Source: Motacilla alba alba
Lineage: Eukaryota > Chordata > Aves > Passeriformes > Motacillidae
Length of the DNA: 64,000 bases
Assembly (NCBI RefSeq): GCF_015832195.1
Contig: NC_052018.1
Coordinates: 59,643,666 to 59,707,665 of the forward strand
Reading direction: 5' to 3'
Under the pieces are notes generated by a model. That model did no database searches, was not told the origin of the DNA, and saw only the letters and a program-made list of their open reading frames with translations. The first letter of the stretch is position 1. Each line of letters begins with the position of its first letter. Position numbers and translations under genes: made by a program. This document shows, in pieces, positions 27,769 through 40,145 of the stretch.

Positions 27769-29429
27769 TAAAGAATAACCAAATATTAATTTAAAAGGAA
27801 AATCTTACGTATGACCTTATGGTTTACAGTCAGCCAAATATGAATTCATACGGTTTTGCACTTAGTTTTTCTGAGAAGGAGTTAATCTTTTCACTGTCTT
27901 AGGCACCCCCAGTTCTGCTGTGGACCTGGAACTTGCAGGATAAAGTTACTGTTTTATCTGCCACCTCATTTGGATCCTGAATGGATATATCACCTCATAG
28001 AGTACAAAATAGCAATATAAACTAGAAAAAACAAGATTGAGCGAGACCTGTATTATAAGAGAAAGTGAAAGAACCTGGTGATTCTAGTCCCTGGGGAGGG
28101 GAGAGGAAAAAGCAGTACAATAGCTGAGCAGTACAAGCCAAGTACAGGAAGAAAATTGCTGTTTATGGACTTCCTAAGAGTACCTACATTAAGCTTGGTC
28201 TAGTATGAGAAATGCAATAATACAGAAAGAAAGGAAAAATTAATAGTTCTAAATATAAATCTGTGCATAGCCAAAGAGCCACACAGTGCTTTTCTCCATG
28301 GAAATTGCATTTCCTGGGTAGTAAATGTTACTTGTGAAGTCATAAGAAATTCTGTTTCCCAGAGTAACAACACGATACCTGTTTCTTAGTCTATGTTGTA
28401 CGCTTGCCAGAAATGCCATCCTCTGAGTCAGTGCTCTGAACTCAGGTGTTTAATTAAAACAACTTCCAGTACTTTGGAAAGACTGCTCTCCCTGCCGATT
28501 GTACTCGAGACAAGCTTTATTAAACCTGTTTCTTATTTCCTCTACCAAAAGGACTGAATGACAGAGGCATGACCAGATCTGCTGCTTGCACTCCATTCTT
28601 CAACAAAAAGTGGTAGAAGCAGGGAACATCTTTCAAGATCCTTCTGTCTTGTGCATTTGTTTATGCTGTTACAAAGCAGAGGGAAAGCGCTACATGCTGT
28701 ATTAGGTCGAATTTGATACTCAGCCTGTACTTACAGAGTAAGGGAGTTTTCTGTAGAGACTGCTTGAAAGATTTATTTCCTTCACAGGAACAACGTTTGA
28801 TTTGTAATTCTATCCTTAGGAAATGCACATGCATCCATTTGTGTTTGTTTGTAATTCCTTGTATTTCAGAGCCAAGGAGAGAAAGACATATTGCTTGTTC
28901 CTGCCAAAGGATGTAAATAAAGCAGCTGCTTTCTTTCACCCTCTATAATGGCCATCACAGAAACCTGTAGGAAGCAGGCATGATAAAGGGCACCAAATGG
29001 GTGAGCCAATGAGCTATATTTACTAGCTTTGGTTTTTAGTGATGGCTGGGCTTCTCTCCATGCCAAGGCAGAGGGGCTCTGGCCTTGTGGGGGGCTGTCA
29101 GCTCAGCTCTCGGCCAGAAAGCCCTAGTCAGGCTCCTGCCGTGGCACTGGCTGGAATCTCCATTTTCCCATCAGCCTGTGGCTAGCAAATGGTGGTAGGC
29201 ATTTGGCATAAGGGCTTCTCAGCCTCTGCTACCAGAAAGTGTGAAGAGGAATTTCTGGTTTCCCTCCTTCTCTTGCATGTTTGTGTAAGTAGTTCTGAAC
29301 CTCACCTCTTCTGCAGTAACAGTTTTCTTTAGCAGTGGTAGCAAAAGAAAAACCACAAAAAACCTAAGAAAACCACAACAAAAAACCCTCCCAAAACACT
29401 AGATCAGCAGTTCTCCTGCTTTTCTGTCT

Positions 29430-29785
29430 CTAAAGTCTGGTGAGGCCACATCTGAGATACTGTGTTCACATTTGGGCTCTCTAGTACAAAAGAGAAGTAA
29501 AAGGTACTGGGGAGAGTCTGATGAAGGGCCATAAGGATGATGGACTGAAATACTTCTTGGATGCGGAGAGGCTGAGAACTGGCATTGTTCATTCTGGAGA
29601 AGAAAAGGCTCAGGGGGATTTCCCTGACATATAGAAATAGAGGGTAGGGTGCAATGAAGATGCTGTCAGGCTTTTTTCAGTGATGCATGGCATCAGAGCC
29701 AGAGGCAGCAGGCAAAACCTGAAGCCACAGGAGGTTCTCTCTGAGGATTAGGAAACACTTTTTACAGTGAGGCATGACCATTGGT
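29430..29785 (+). mobile_element. CR1 LINE fragment, missing its 3' end
   Basis: The plus strand reads TAAAGTCTGGTGAGGCCACA, then TGAGATACTGTGTTCACATT, TGGGCTCTCTAGTACAAAAG and AGGATGATGGACTGAAATAC. After a further interval come TGGAGAAGAAAAGGCTCAGG and CTGAAGCCACAGGAGGTTCT. These follow the order of the bird CR1 consensus from the end of the reverse-transcriptase frame into the 3' region. The match fades after TTAGGAAACACTTTTTACAG at about 29770. The element's usual final segment (the ...ATTCTATG tail) is missing, so the copy has been cut at its 3' side. Confidence 0.8.
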
Positions 29786-32700
29786 TAATTGGCCATTCTC
29801 ATTTCCTAGTAATGGAATTGCTCGTAGTTAAAATTGTTTATTTGCGTGTACCTTGACAAAGTACCCGGGAACAAACTGAAAAATGTTTGCAGTGTCTGCA
29901 AGGGTCACTGCTGAGTTTTCACTTTTGTTCATGTTGAGATGTTAGCTTGCTGTAACAGCTACAAACTTTAAAACTGGGACTAGGCATATTAAAAGCACTG
30001 TACTGTTGTCACACTATTATAGTTTTGCTCAGTCCTTCAGCTGGTGGGCCAAACAAGCACCCTCACTAGAAAGGGCTTGCTGTTTGTCAGGGACATTGAG
30101 CTATGACTGTTCATCTTCATGTTGCAAATACAGACCACCACATGGAAAATGAGGTGCTCTGCATTTTTTTTCTCTGTGTATGTGTTCATTTTTCAAATTC
30201 AGAGTTGCCAGCTGTAGAAGTTTGTTGTGGAAAAATGAAAAATGGTAAGTTACCAAAATGTGTTGCAGAATTTTATATGGACTTCCCCCTCTCCACCAAT
30301 ATCACATTTCAAGAAAATTGTTTTATAAAACACATGGTTTTTAAAGACTTTTTACTATCCCCACTTAATAAAAATACTGATTTGACCAGATTAAAAAATT
30401 ACACTGGAAACACTTCGGAAATGCAGAGCTGAAGTGCGAGCTAGACTGTGGATTTGATTTATTCCAGACATAATTAAGTAAAACCTTGAGATCCAGACAT
30501 TCCTTGTGTTTGAACATTGTTCAAAATCTAGGTCCAGACATGAATCTTGCATTGGAAGGTTGACCAGTTTATATATATCTTTGGGGAGTGTTAAACAAGA
30601 TTTGACTGGACCTGGAAGGTAATGACTGCTTAATATTTTTGATGAATAGAGAGGAGTTAAGGATTTCCTGGGGATGGTCCTGAGGTCATCTTGCATTTCA
30701 CAAATACATCCTGCAAGAAGAGGTTGCAGACTGTCCCATGTGTATTGCAAAACTAATGCCAGCATTGATAAACTCAGTACATAGTGAGAGTGTTTGGTGA
30801 ACAGAGTATTCTTTTTCTGCATTTAACACAGTTAAACAAGGTGACAGTTTGCTTAATGCAATATTGTTTTGATTTGATCTTTTAAATTTACTTTTCTGCA
30901 AATTTGAGATAGTCAAGGTGCAGTAATCTGAATTTAAAATGGAGGATATGTTTCAATACGTTGCCTCAGCATACCTTAGGAGCCTGCCATTGGGTCAAGA
31001 ATGAAATACTTGGAGTAAGTCATATTTTATGGACTATTCTGAAACAAAAAGCATGGACTTCTTCCTCTGGGTACTTTCACTGCCTTTGCCCTGATCCAAA
31101 GCCCAGAGAAGTCTTTCTATTTTATGTGGTTGACTTGGATTGGGCTCTATCTTAACAATGCCATTATGTCAGCAATAATATTTCAGGAAGCTGAAAAGGC
31201 ATCTTGATAAGGAGGGAGAGAGCAGCCAGGACTCAGAAACTGCTGCCACACAGCAGACTGTTCACGCAGCACGAGTGTTGTTTAGAAAGTGATGAGCACT
31301 TTGGAAAAACAGATCTGCTGCAACACATTGCTTAGGGATACTGAAGTCAAAGAGCGTCCAAACATTGCTTTGTGAGTTGCCTTTACTGCAAATAGAGTTA
31401 ATGTTTCATTATATTCGGAAAAATGCTATAGAATTACCTTCTGGGCCTCATGGAAAAAGTAAAACAGCAGGAATGCTAGTTGTAACCCCCTTCTCAGATG
31501 CCAGGAAAGACTCCTTGAGGCTGCCATAACCTAATAAGATATCCTGTTGAGGTCAAGAACATTTTTTTTTCCTTCCCTGATCTTTCTACCTCAGGCAAGG
31601 AAAAAGGAACTTAAATTAGTTAAAGGAAATAGAAAACACAAAATGCTGATGCTCCGCTTGTTAATTCACATGCAACTGGGATACACATGGGGGAAATGCT
31701 TGTGTCCTTCCTTCTGAGCATGGTTGCATGGAAAAATCCCCCTGCTCTGTGCCTGGAGATGGGTGGAAGTAGGGTGACCATGCCTGGCTGACTCTGCTCT
31801 TGGGAATGCAGGAGGGGCTGGGCTAGGACGAGGGTATGCAGAATTTTACAATGACCCAGACATTATGAACTTCTGCACATTGGGGTATTAAGGATTACAT
31901 CCCTAAGTGGCTTAGCTTGGAAGGCAGTAAGTATGGGCAAAGAGGGCCTCAGAAACCCCTGGTCTCTGGCTCTCTTTTGTCCCTGAGCTGGGAATTAAGT
32001 CTAGCTCTGCTGCCCACCGTGCAGCTCAGACTGGAAGTGGGAAAGGATGCCCAGCACACAGCAAGGGGAAGAGGAAATCCCTAGCCACATGACTTTGTGC
32101 AGATGGTCTTGGGCTCCTCACATAATCCTCTGCTTTTGTTTCTTGGGGGAGACCCCACCTCTCCTGTGCCTGAGTGTAAGCTTGTGTAGGAGGCTCAGTG
32201 GGGGAATCTTGCTGATTTAATCATTCCTTACACGTTGTTTGCCTGTGTATGGGACAATTGAGCCTGTAACAATCAATCTTGCACGCTCTCAAATAGGAGA
32301 ATGCTACGTATGATCTAAGCTACATGCTGAAATCTGGTTATTGGAAATGAATTTTATGGCTGAATAGTCCAGCATCATGTTGTCTCTCTGCCTTTTTGGG
32401 CTTTTAGTTATTTAATCACAATGTCATGCCAGCAGAAGATTTTATGTTTTTCTATTTAGCTCGCTGACTTAATCTTCTGCTTCTGGAAATGTTTATATGC
32501 AGATGACAAAATAAAGATTTTGTAAGTAAACTGGTGGCTTACTTTTTGATCATGTTAATTGAAAGGCTTATCTTTGTAGCATCTCTTTAAAGAATAAGGA
32601 GTTTCCTGAAACTCCTTAACTCCTATTAATTTTTGCTATTTCTTATTCGTATTGTGGTTGCTTAAGAACAGTAGTAATAATACTAATTTGGAAGTGTTCT

Positions 32701-33439
32701 CCTTCCATTTGTCCTTCCATCAAATTGGCAATTCTCTGTAGCTGTTGTGTCCTGAATGGTAATCTACCAAATATTTACATGTCTTCCCTTATAGCTTTTG
32801 AATGCATTTGTAAATCTCTTTCTTCTCACACATGGTCTGTGTTTTGGTAAAAGAGGTCTAATGCAGACATTCCTAATTACTGCACTAACATTCCTTATGA
32901 AGTTTACATGAGGAACTCTGTTCAGATCTTAGGTTTTGAAGAGATTCCAAACTTTGGAGGCTGTGAAGAAAATAAGACAGTCCTGTTGATTGTAAGACTT
33001 GCATTTTTTCCCATGTTGAGAAAGGCTAGGATTAGGCGAGATAATTAGTGCTGCAGAGCATGTTTGATTGCTTCTAAGTGACTGAGAAATAATCCATCAT
33101 AGGTAAAGCTGCTGTTACTAGTAGCATTCCCCTTCATTTCTATGTATGTTAGAGGTGGGAATATGTTTGAAAGATCTAGCTAGATTTTAGCTAGGAGCGT
33201 TGCTTGCCTGTAACCTATGTGCTGTCTGCAGTTGTTTATACCTGTCATCTATCATATTGTAGATGAGAAGAAAAAAAATCAATAAACAGCTATTTTGCCT
33301 CCCCCTAACTTCCCATCTGTTGAGATGCTTACTGTTGCTCACTTAGCATTCAAGCTTCAAACTGCGTTTCAATTTTTCTCTTTAATGTATTTTACTTCTC
33401 TACTTAGTTTGTTGAGTGTAGTGCTTAGCAGCAACACAC

Positions 33440-33780
33440 ACCCTCTTTGTTCCGACTGAAGGCTTTAAGCAACATCGAGATGATGATCGACTGAGGTGCA
33501 TATTATTGTGGGAGCTGGCGCCCTCCATCTTTCCTTGTAGGGTGGAGATAATAGAAGCCTCTTGCCTGCTTAACTCCTGTGATTAAAATGGGACACATTG
33601 TGATGTTCTCCTCAATTAGCATGATCGGCTCCTGGGGAGCAAGGGAACGCTGGCTGGGGTGGTTCGAATTTTCCTCTCTAATGAGTAGAAAGAGTCTTTT
33701 GAGAATTGCTAAATAATTCAGGCCATTAGGAATCTGTCAACTTAAACAATGCCTGCTCTGACCAGAAAAATGGTTGTGAG
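33440..33780. promoter_or_regulatory. Candidate conserved noncoding element (enhancer-like)
   Basis: The segment keeps several CpG dinucleotides (TTCCGACTG, ACATCGAG, GATCGACTG, TGGCGCCC, GATCGGC, AACGCTGG, TTCGAA) within AT-rich sequence, is free of repeats and open frames, and contains homeodomain-type cores (TCAATTAGCATGAT, TGATTAAAA). This look is typical of conserved vertebrate enhancers, but it is judged by composition only, without any alignment. Confidence 0.3.
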
Positions 33781-36700
33781 CAGTTGGACACCCTGGCAGA
33801 TGTTGAACTTGTTCTCATTGTTCACTCTGCTTCAGGCAAATAGCTTTGCAGGATTTGTGCGTGGCTCTGTTGAGGCAGTGCGTGTGGGTGTAAGCAACAC
33901 ATGTTAGCCAGACTCCATCTAGCTTTTATACCCAAGTATTTCTTTTAGATAATTTAATGATATTGTAATAAGCTGCTAATATTGCCATTTACCAGTTTTA
34001 GTGTGTTTGCCAGCTAGCTGTAATGAGAAACCACAATCAAAACTCAAAAAAACCCCCAAAAGGTAAACATCGTCCCCTCCCCAAATTTGACTTCTATAAT
34101 AGTCCTTCTGTTGTGTTAGTTTCGTATTTTTGCCTTTTGAAGTGCTTCTCTACAAACAGAATGATAGAAGTATTGTTAAGCAGAATTTGCTGTATACTCC
34201 TCTAACCCTAGGATCTCAAACTTCTGGGGAAACATTAATGTCTTGAAATATTCTATAAAATCTTTTGCATATTCAGGACTATTTTAGTTGAAATTCATTA
34301 TGCAGCAGTCTATGTTATATGCCTTTTGGTTTATGTTATTGAAGTAAACAGTGTTTTGACACAATTTTCTTAGAAACTTTGCCATACTTATTCTTCTGTA
34401 ACATTTATTTATGTCTCCACATTTCTCTAACTTAATTGATGAACCCATAATCAGTATTCTAAAGAAAAGTTATATAATAATTTAATAGGTTTGGTTAGAA
34501 AACAACCCCTTAAAGCTTCCTACCCCCTAGCAACTGTTTGTGCTTCTGTCTTGAATGCATGACAGCAAATAGTCAATTTTGCACAAGCAATTAGCTGGTC
34601 TGTTGGATCAGTTAATAGAACAAGCAATGGTAGTAATGCAATGTGAAATAACATGTGTGCTTTGTAAATATTTATGTTATAAGATCTCCTAGTATATTCT
34701 TGTGGCAAATGACTCTACCTTCAAGTATTTTTACATGTTTAATAGACAAGTTTTTTTTTAAATGGCATGTGTGAAGGCTTCAGTTGTCTTTTTGTAACGT
34801 AATGTATTCCAAAAACCTTTGCACTCATATTTCTATGAGATTTGTCCAAGTGTTAGATTTTTGTTCCCACAAATTACCTGTCCTAAATTGAGAACCTTTT
34901 TACATGTATCTATTGCAGTTAAAGAGCTTTTAATTATAGCTTGGAAGATACAAACACCTATTTAATTAAAATTATTTGGATAACTCAAATTTGTTGCTGT
35001 TCATTGGATATTGAAAAAGTGTATTGTTGAAGTAGAGTGCTTGTCAAAAAAAGGTGCATCAGTTCTGCTCTACTGATATTGGATGTACTGTACAGCAAGT
35101 ACTGTTTAGGACAGGTTCCCATCTCAGTCTTGTGTATCAGTGTTTCTTTTTCAAAATTCAGCTTTTACTGTTAGTTCTAAAGTAAAAAAGACTATTGAAA
35201 AGCCTTTGAGGTTGTGCAGGGCAAGCCTCTCTGTTGATACGGGTACTGCTGCTTTTTTGAGGGAAACCTTTGTCTCAGGGGTTAGCCCTTGTGAGGGCCT
35301 TGTTGGTCTCAGATGTTGCAATGAGAACACTGTCAAAACAACTCCTCATTTTTATTACTGAGCATGCCAGTATATGGTGTGGGATTATGTGCTCTGTTGG
35401 GATCAGCTGTCATAGGTGTGTCCTCATGCCCACCTCAACCCGCTCCCTGGCGAGATGGAGTGAGAAATGGAGAAATCCTTGATGCTGTGCAGGCACATAC
35501 TGCTCAGCAACAGTGTAAACAGATATGTGCTATCACCACTCTTTTGGTCACAAATCCAAAACAGAGCACCATAGAGGCTTACTATGAAGAAAATTAGCTC
35601 TATCCCAGCCAGTCCCAAGTGCAGGATTACTGGTGGGTCATTGCATGCCAGGCTTCTGGAATGCAGCATGCTTAGTTGATGAAATTGAGGCTGCATAGTT
35701 CATTTTTTTTTTCTCTCCTATCTTGGCATTTTTCAGTAATGCTTATGCCATGTGTCTTGCCATCATGTGATCATGCTTTATCTTTCTTAATTTAATCATA
35801 CTGAAAGGAATAAGGCAGTAACTAGAGGCGCTTTGATTCCCCAGCTATCCTCTGCAAGACTTGAAAATGGACTATAACCCCTAATAGTAAGCCCTTGTCT
35901 ACAGTGGTGCTAAAGAACCATGCAACATAAAAAGAAAGGAAAAATTCCATCTTGCTTTGAAGATCATATGTGTTTTTTGGCATGCCTTAAATGGCAGTGG
36001 ATTCTCACTCTTTTGGACACGAGGTCTGTGTGGAGAGTGTCTGTACAGCAAACTCCTCTGCTGAGCTGGGCAAGGGCACACTCACTCCACAGGGAGATGG
36101 TGATGGGGAGAATCGCTTTGATCTCTCATCACAGCATTTCACAGAGAGAACAGGAAACTGACAGAAAAAGTGGTAGGCACTTAGGGCATGGTAAGTCTCT
36201 GGGATAACTAAAGGTATAACACTGTGCTCACGTACATCATGTTTTCATTGCTTAACATCTATTCTGACCTATAGCCAGAGCTGTTTGGCTTGTGTTGATG
36301 ATCTCATTGAGTAGGTGAAATGGCCTGCTTTCTGGTGAGCAGGAATGGGCTAACACACAAGCTCTTGTCTAGTCTTTTCTCAAACTCCTCTGAATCAGAA
36401 TTAAGAGATGAGTGACTACAATAATTTTCTGTCATTTTGCATCTGATAAACATTTTGAGATGAGAACAGAAAGCTAAGTGTGTGTGCAGTGGCTTGTAGA
36501 AGGTTGAGTTCTCAGAAACTGAAGTGATGTCTTTATGGAAGAATTTCCTGGGATGTAAGGTTTGTCTTCACCACTGGTTGGATGGAAGACCATTCTTGTG
36601 CGGTTCCACTTCCAGGCCAAAGATACCAAGAATGGATCTGAAGTACAGTTTAATGAGAATATTTCTTTAGCAGATGTTGCATGATTCAGATGTTTCAGTC

Positions 36701-38929
36701 ATGAGATCAGCAAGGCTTTGAAACTCATCTCTGGTTATTATGCTGTTGACAACAACATGCAATTATTTTTTAGCATTAGTTACACTTAGTATAGCATAGC
36801 TTCCCAGCTTTCTTGAGAGCTCCACTAGAGGTTTCTGATTTGAGAACCCAGATTTCCTACTTCAAAATTCTTTAATTCCTACATAGATTCTGTTTCAGAG
36901 ATCATGGGAACCTGGTTTGGATTTCATGGGAAGGCTCTGTACGCATCTGTGTAACAGTCTGTGGTTAAGCCATGATTGGCAAGACACTGATATCTTTCCA
37001 CATGTGCCCATCCAGGACCCATCTGTTGAGTATTAGTTGGGGGACCTTATGGATCAAGGATTTTCACACGGCTCAGCTGTGTCGATGTCAGGTGAGCCAG
37101 GCAGGAGGGGTCAAAAGGCAAAATGGAGAACTGGCATTTCAGAAACAGACTGGACTGTGTCTGGGAAAAGATATTTTATAGGCATGGCAGTGGGTAAGAC
37201 AGTAGGCTGACGTTAGGGGAGGAGGCGTGTCATTGTCTCAGCATGAATGCTGGGGAAAGGTGCCTTTCCTATCTTTTTCTTCATGGATTTCCATTGCTTA
37301 GGAAACAAAACTGTGGTGACAGTGGGATTTCTTAGCATTTTTGAAGTAAAATCTATGGTTTGGAGTGTAAAAGTGATATAGATGATAGGTTAAAATACCT
37401 GTCTTTTATTTTGAAGATTCATTTCTCCTCATCTATAAAATTAAGTGGCTTTAAAATATCTTTATAGATGGAGAGAATTGAATTCTCAAAATTAATACAC
37501 ACAACTTTATTTTTAATTCCCTTATGGACTTTTCTGCACAAACTGTTCTTGTTGCAAAACAGAGACATTAAGAGCCATTAAAATACCAGAGACATACATT
37601 AACACAAGCTAGGGGGGTTCTGTCTTGCTTTACTGAAATACCCCTTAATTTCCTGTGTGACCTAGCAGCTCCTTAGAAAATAAGGATAATGACTCCCTTT
37701 CCTTTCCCAACAATGTTGTGATGATAATAGATTTGTGGAAGATTGTGAGGTGCATAAATACTTCTCATAGTAGTAAGAGATTATTCTATTGTTTTCTCCA
37801 TGGGGCTTGCCTACTCCTTGTTGATCTCCAGAGAATATTTCATTATCAGGTTGTCCCAAGTTGATAATGGCAAGGCAGTGGGTAAGAAAAGGTGGATGTG
37901 GAGAGTCAGTTTTGGGAGTGTAATAAATAAGGACTCTCATGTTGTAACCCACAAGCTAGACTGTATCACATAAATCAAGAAGAGGTCAGGAAAGTATCCC
38001 TTTAACATGCAATGTCTGTGTGCTAAAAGTAATCAGTTAGGTATATTAGACATGAAATTTTGAAAATAAAACTTACTTGAAAATGAACTTGGGGGTATCA
38101 ACTGAAGTCTTAGTATCAAATTTAATGAATGTTGATTGCCTTGTCACAAAGAGAGGGCATGCATTGATGGAGCAGGCTGATGAATGTGGAAGGTATAGTG
38201 AATACACAGGTAGCAGCAAGAATAATGCAGCAAGAAATCTCCATGTTAGTCCCAGGACTTGGATCTGGCCTTTTAGTGAAATAATTGGACCACAGCAATG
38301 CTAAGTGAAAAGAATGTAACTGTACCAGGAATATGAAGAAGAAAATAGTCTGCTTTGCCCAGAGGGAAAAGTTTTACCAGAACAAGCAGATGTGGAGCCC
38401 ACAGACCTATATTCCATTGTAGAATTTAGGAGTATGGGCATAAGTCATGGACTGCTCTATTAGGTTTTACAAAAACTGGCCTATGGAACTTGCATATGGA
38501 AAACTTGATGGAGGTCAGTAGAATTAAAGGAAGGATTTGACCTTTGCCATGATGAGAAGAGTGTTTTCAGTAATAATATTGTTAAGTTGTGAAGTTTGAG
38601 AAGAGATCCAAGTCATTGTTTTCCAGTGGATAACTTAGTTATAGCTGGGCTTTGGAGATTAAATAACATTTTCTTCCAAATTACTTAAAAACTGCTGGGT
38701 TCTGGAGTTTCCTCTATAATGAGTCTGAATAATGGACACAGTGAAACAGGGGTCCACTTTTAGATGGCAATTCCTCTGTTACTGAGCAAAGCATTATTTC
38801 ATTTTTGTGGACCTACATATTGATTTGGGGCTTTTGTGGGCTGCTAAAGCTTTTTATTATAGTGTTCATGAATTTATTTTCAAATGAACACGTCATCTGC
38901 AGTGTAACTTGGCTGTATTTTCACACTTG

Positions 38930-39180
38930 GCACTTGAATGTAACTCTGCAATTTTATTAGAATATTTGAATAAATGCATTGTTTTTTGGCCGAGTTGGTT
39001 CACCAACTGCTGCTGCAATCAATGAAGTTTTGGGCTTTTCTGGTAATAAAGCAATTGTTCATGCACCTAACTACAGATTAATAGCCTAGCTCTGTATATT
39101 GAAATTTCGGTGATGCCATTTGCATGTGAAGAGACGCATTTTATCAAAGGTCAGTTACTAAAAAGCAGTTGTTAAAAACA
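38930..39180. promoter_or_regulatory. Candidate conserved noncoding element upstream of the CpG block
   Basis: It lies 0.4-0.7 kb before the CpG-rich block. It contains a perfect octamer ATTTGCAT (39118-39125, POU-factor type), an ATCAAAGG (39143-39150, TCF/LEF type), an ATTAATAG and several AATAAA-like AT motifs. It has no repeat character or open frame. It could be a promoter-proximal enhancer of TIAM2. This is inferred from motifs only, and such short motifs also occur by chance. Confidence 0.3.
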
Positions 39181-39433
39181 TACTGGGAAAGGTAATTCTT
39201 TCCATGGGAAATGTGTAAATGTCTGACAAAAGAAAGTGGCAAGGAAGAGAGTGCCAGAGTTTGTGGTTGTATCCGTGATGCTGTTGTGCAGAATTGTTAA
39301 ACACAATTGAGGGCTGCTCCTAAGAGTGTGTTTTCGTGACTACAGCATTCCTGCTGTGGTTTGAGGAATTACATTTTTGCCAGGGTGTCTCACTCAAGGA
39401 TGTTAGGGTTACCTACACCCTCCTAGCAAGCTT

Positions 39434-39515
39434 AGGGAAAAAAAAAAAGCCAGGAGAAAAACTCACAGAAGACAAAAAAGAAAGAGGGGAAAAAAAAAAA
39501 AAAAAGAGGAGGAGA
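39434..39515 (+). repeat. Purine-rich tract beside the CpG-rich block
   Basis: An A/G-rich stretch with a run of 11 A at 39440-39450, a run of 17 A at about 39490-39506 and GA-rich spacers (AAAGAAAGAGGGG and GAGGAGGAGA). It immediately precedes the CpG-rich block, where such tracts often border nucleosome-depleted promoters (inference). Frames across it are Lys/Glu-rich or Phe-rich artefacts. Confidence 0.85.
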
Positions 39516-39589
39516 CCCTGGAGCTACCTTCAGGCAGGCAAGCGCCTTGCAATTCAGCAGATTTCCAAGCAGCTTTCCTGTGGAAGCAG

Positions 39590-40145
39590 CCTGGAGGCTC
39601 AGGAATGTGGGGTCAGACAAGAGCTCAGTCACGGTGTATTCCCCGGCGGCTGCCCGGCATCGCGGCAGGGCGGCCCGCGTAATCGTTCCAGGCGGCCCGT
39701 GGAAAACCACCCTCTGGTTAAGCTGCATCATGCTGTTCCACCAATGGAAAAAAAATGAACGGGAGGAGGGTGTGTAGCCTGCAGACAAAAATACATCCAG
39801 CCTCGCGCAGGATCTGTTTTTAGTTCCCGACGGCTGTGCGCTCTGAAGTGTTAGGCACAGTTTCCTGGCATGCCCAGGGCAGGGAGAGGCTGTGTCTGCG
39901 TGTCCCTGTTCCCGTGGCAGTCTCGGGGCAGCCGGGAGGCTGCAGCAGCGCCCCGGGGAAGGTAAGCGGGACTGGGGACCGGGAGGGAGGTGCTGGGGGA
40001 GAGCAGTCAGTTCTCTGCTCTCCGGCTGCCGGCCAGGGTTGGAGCGCTGAAAGAAAAGTGGGGAAGGACTTGGGAAGCCTCTGAAAACGGAGTGGGCTGC
40101 TGCGGTGCCAGGACTTGCAGCCCCTCTGCCGCCTCTGCCACGGGT
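39590..40145 (+). promoter_or_regulatory. TIAM2: CpG-rich block, probable TIAM2 promoter
   Basis: In an AT-rich, CpG-poor neighbourhood this half-kilobase contains roughly thirty CpG dinucleotides by eye, densest at 39640-39705 and again at 39800-39960. A CCAAT box followed by GG (CCAATGG) sits at 39741-39746. The block ends close to a good splice donor (39962) on the same strand as TIAM2, 9.8 kb before its start codon. There is no obvious TATA box. This is the pattern of a vertebrate CpG-island promoter. Assignment to TIAM2 is by position and strand only. It could instead serve a noncoding RNA, or fire in both directions. Confidence 0.6.
39830..39961 (+). other. TIAM2: Candidate TIAM2 noncoding first exon (5' end not determined)
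   Basis: The downstream edge is a good donor: GGGGAAG followed by GTAAGCGGG at 39962. The upstream edge is unknown; 39830 is a guess placed about 85 bases after the CCAAT box. The segment contains an upstream ATG at 39870 that stays open to the donor (30 codons and two bases), so it could encode part of an upstream reading frame. No TIAM2 protein sequence is encoded here, which fits a 5' untranslated exon. Confirmation would need RNA reads joining 39961 to 48565 or 49728. Confidence 0.5.

Larger units (their letters stand above)
18447..29429. other. No gene supported (intergenic or 5' intron)
   Basis: Contains the AAAC repeat, the palindrome at 26268 and the T/G tract at 27636. It also has two short protein-like stretches (22721-22810 plus, 27194-27379 minus), treated under findings. 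A GC-rich patch at 20090-20560 gives overlapping frames on both strands. The 199-codon minus frame at 26015-26614 and the 149-codon one at 24715-25164 have no recognisable homology. Confidence 0.55.
29786..39433. other. No gene recognised; two enhancer-like patches
   Basis: Unique AT-rich DNA without a recognised transposon. All open frames are short (143 codons at most, at 30391-30822 minus) and show no homology. The candidate regulatory patches at 33440 and 38930 are listed separately. Confidence 0.55.

Noticed and set aside
27411..27794. 127-codon plus-strand frame with a hydrophobic, membrane-like end
   Set aside because: The hydrophobic part is the T/G low-complexity tract; the rest has no homology.
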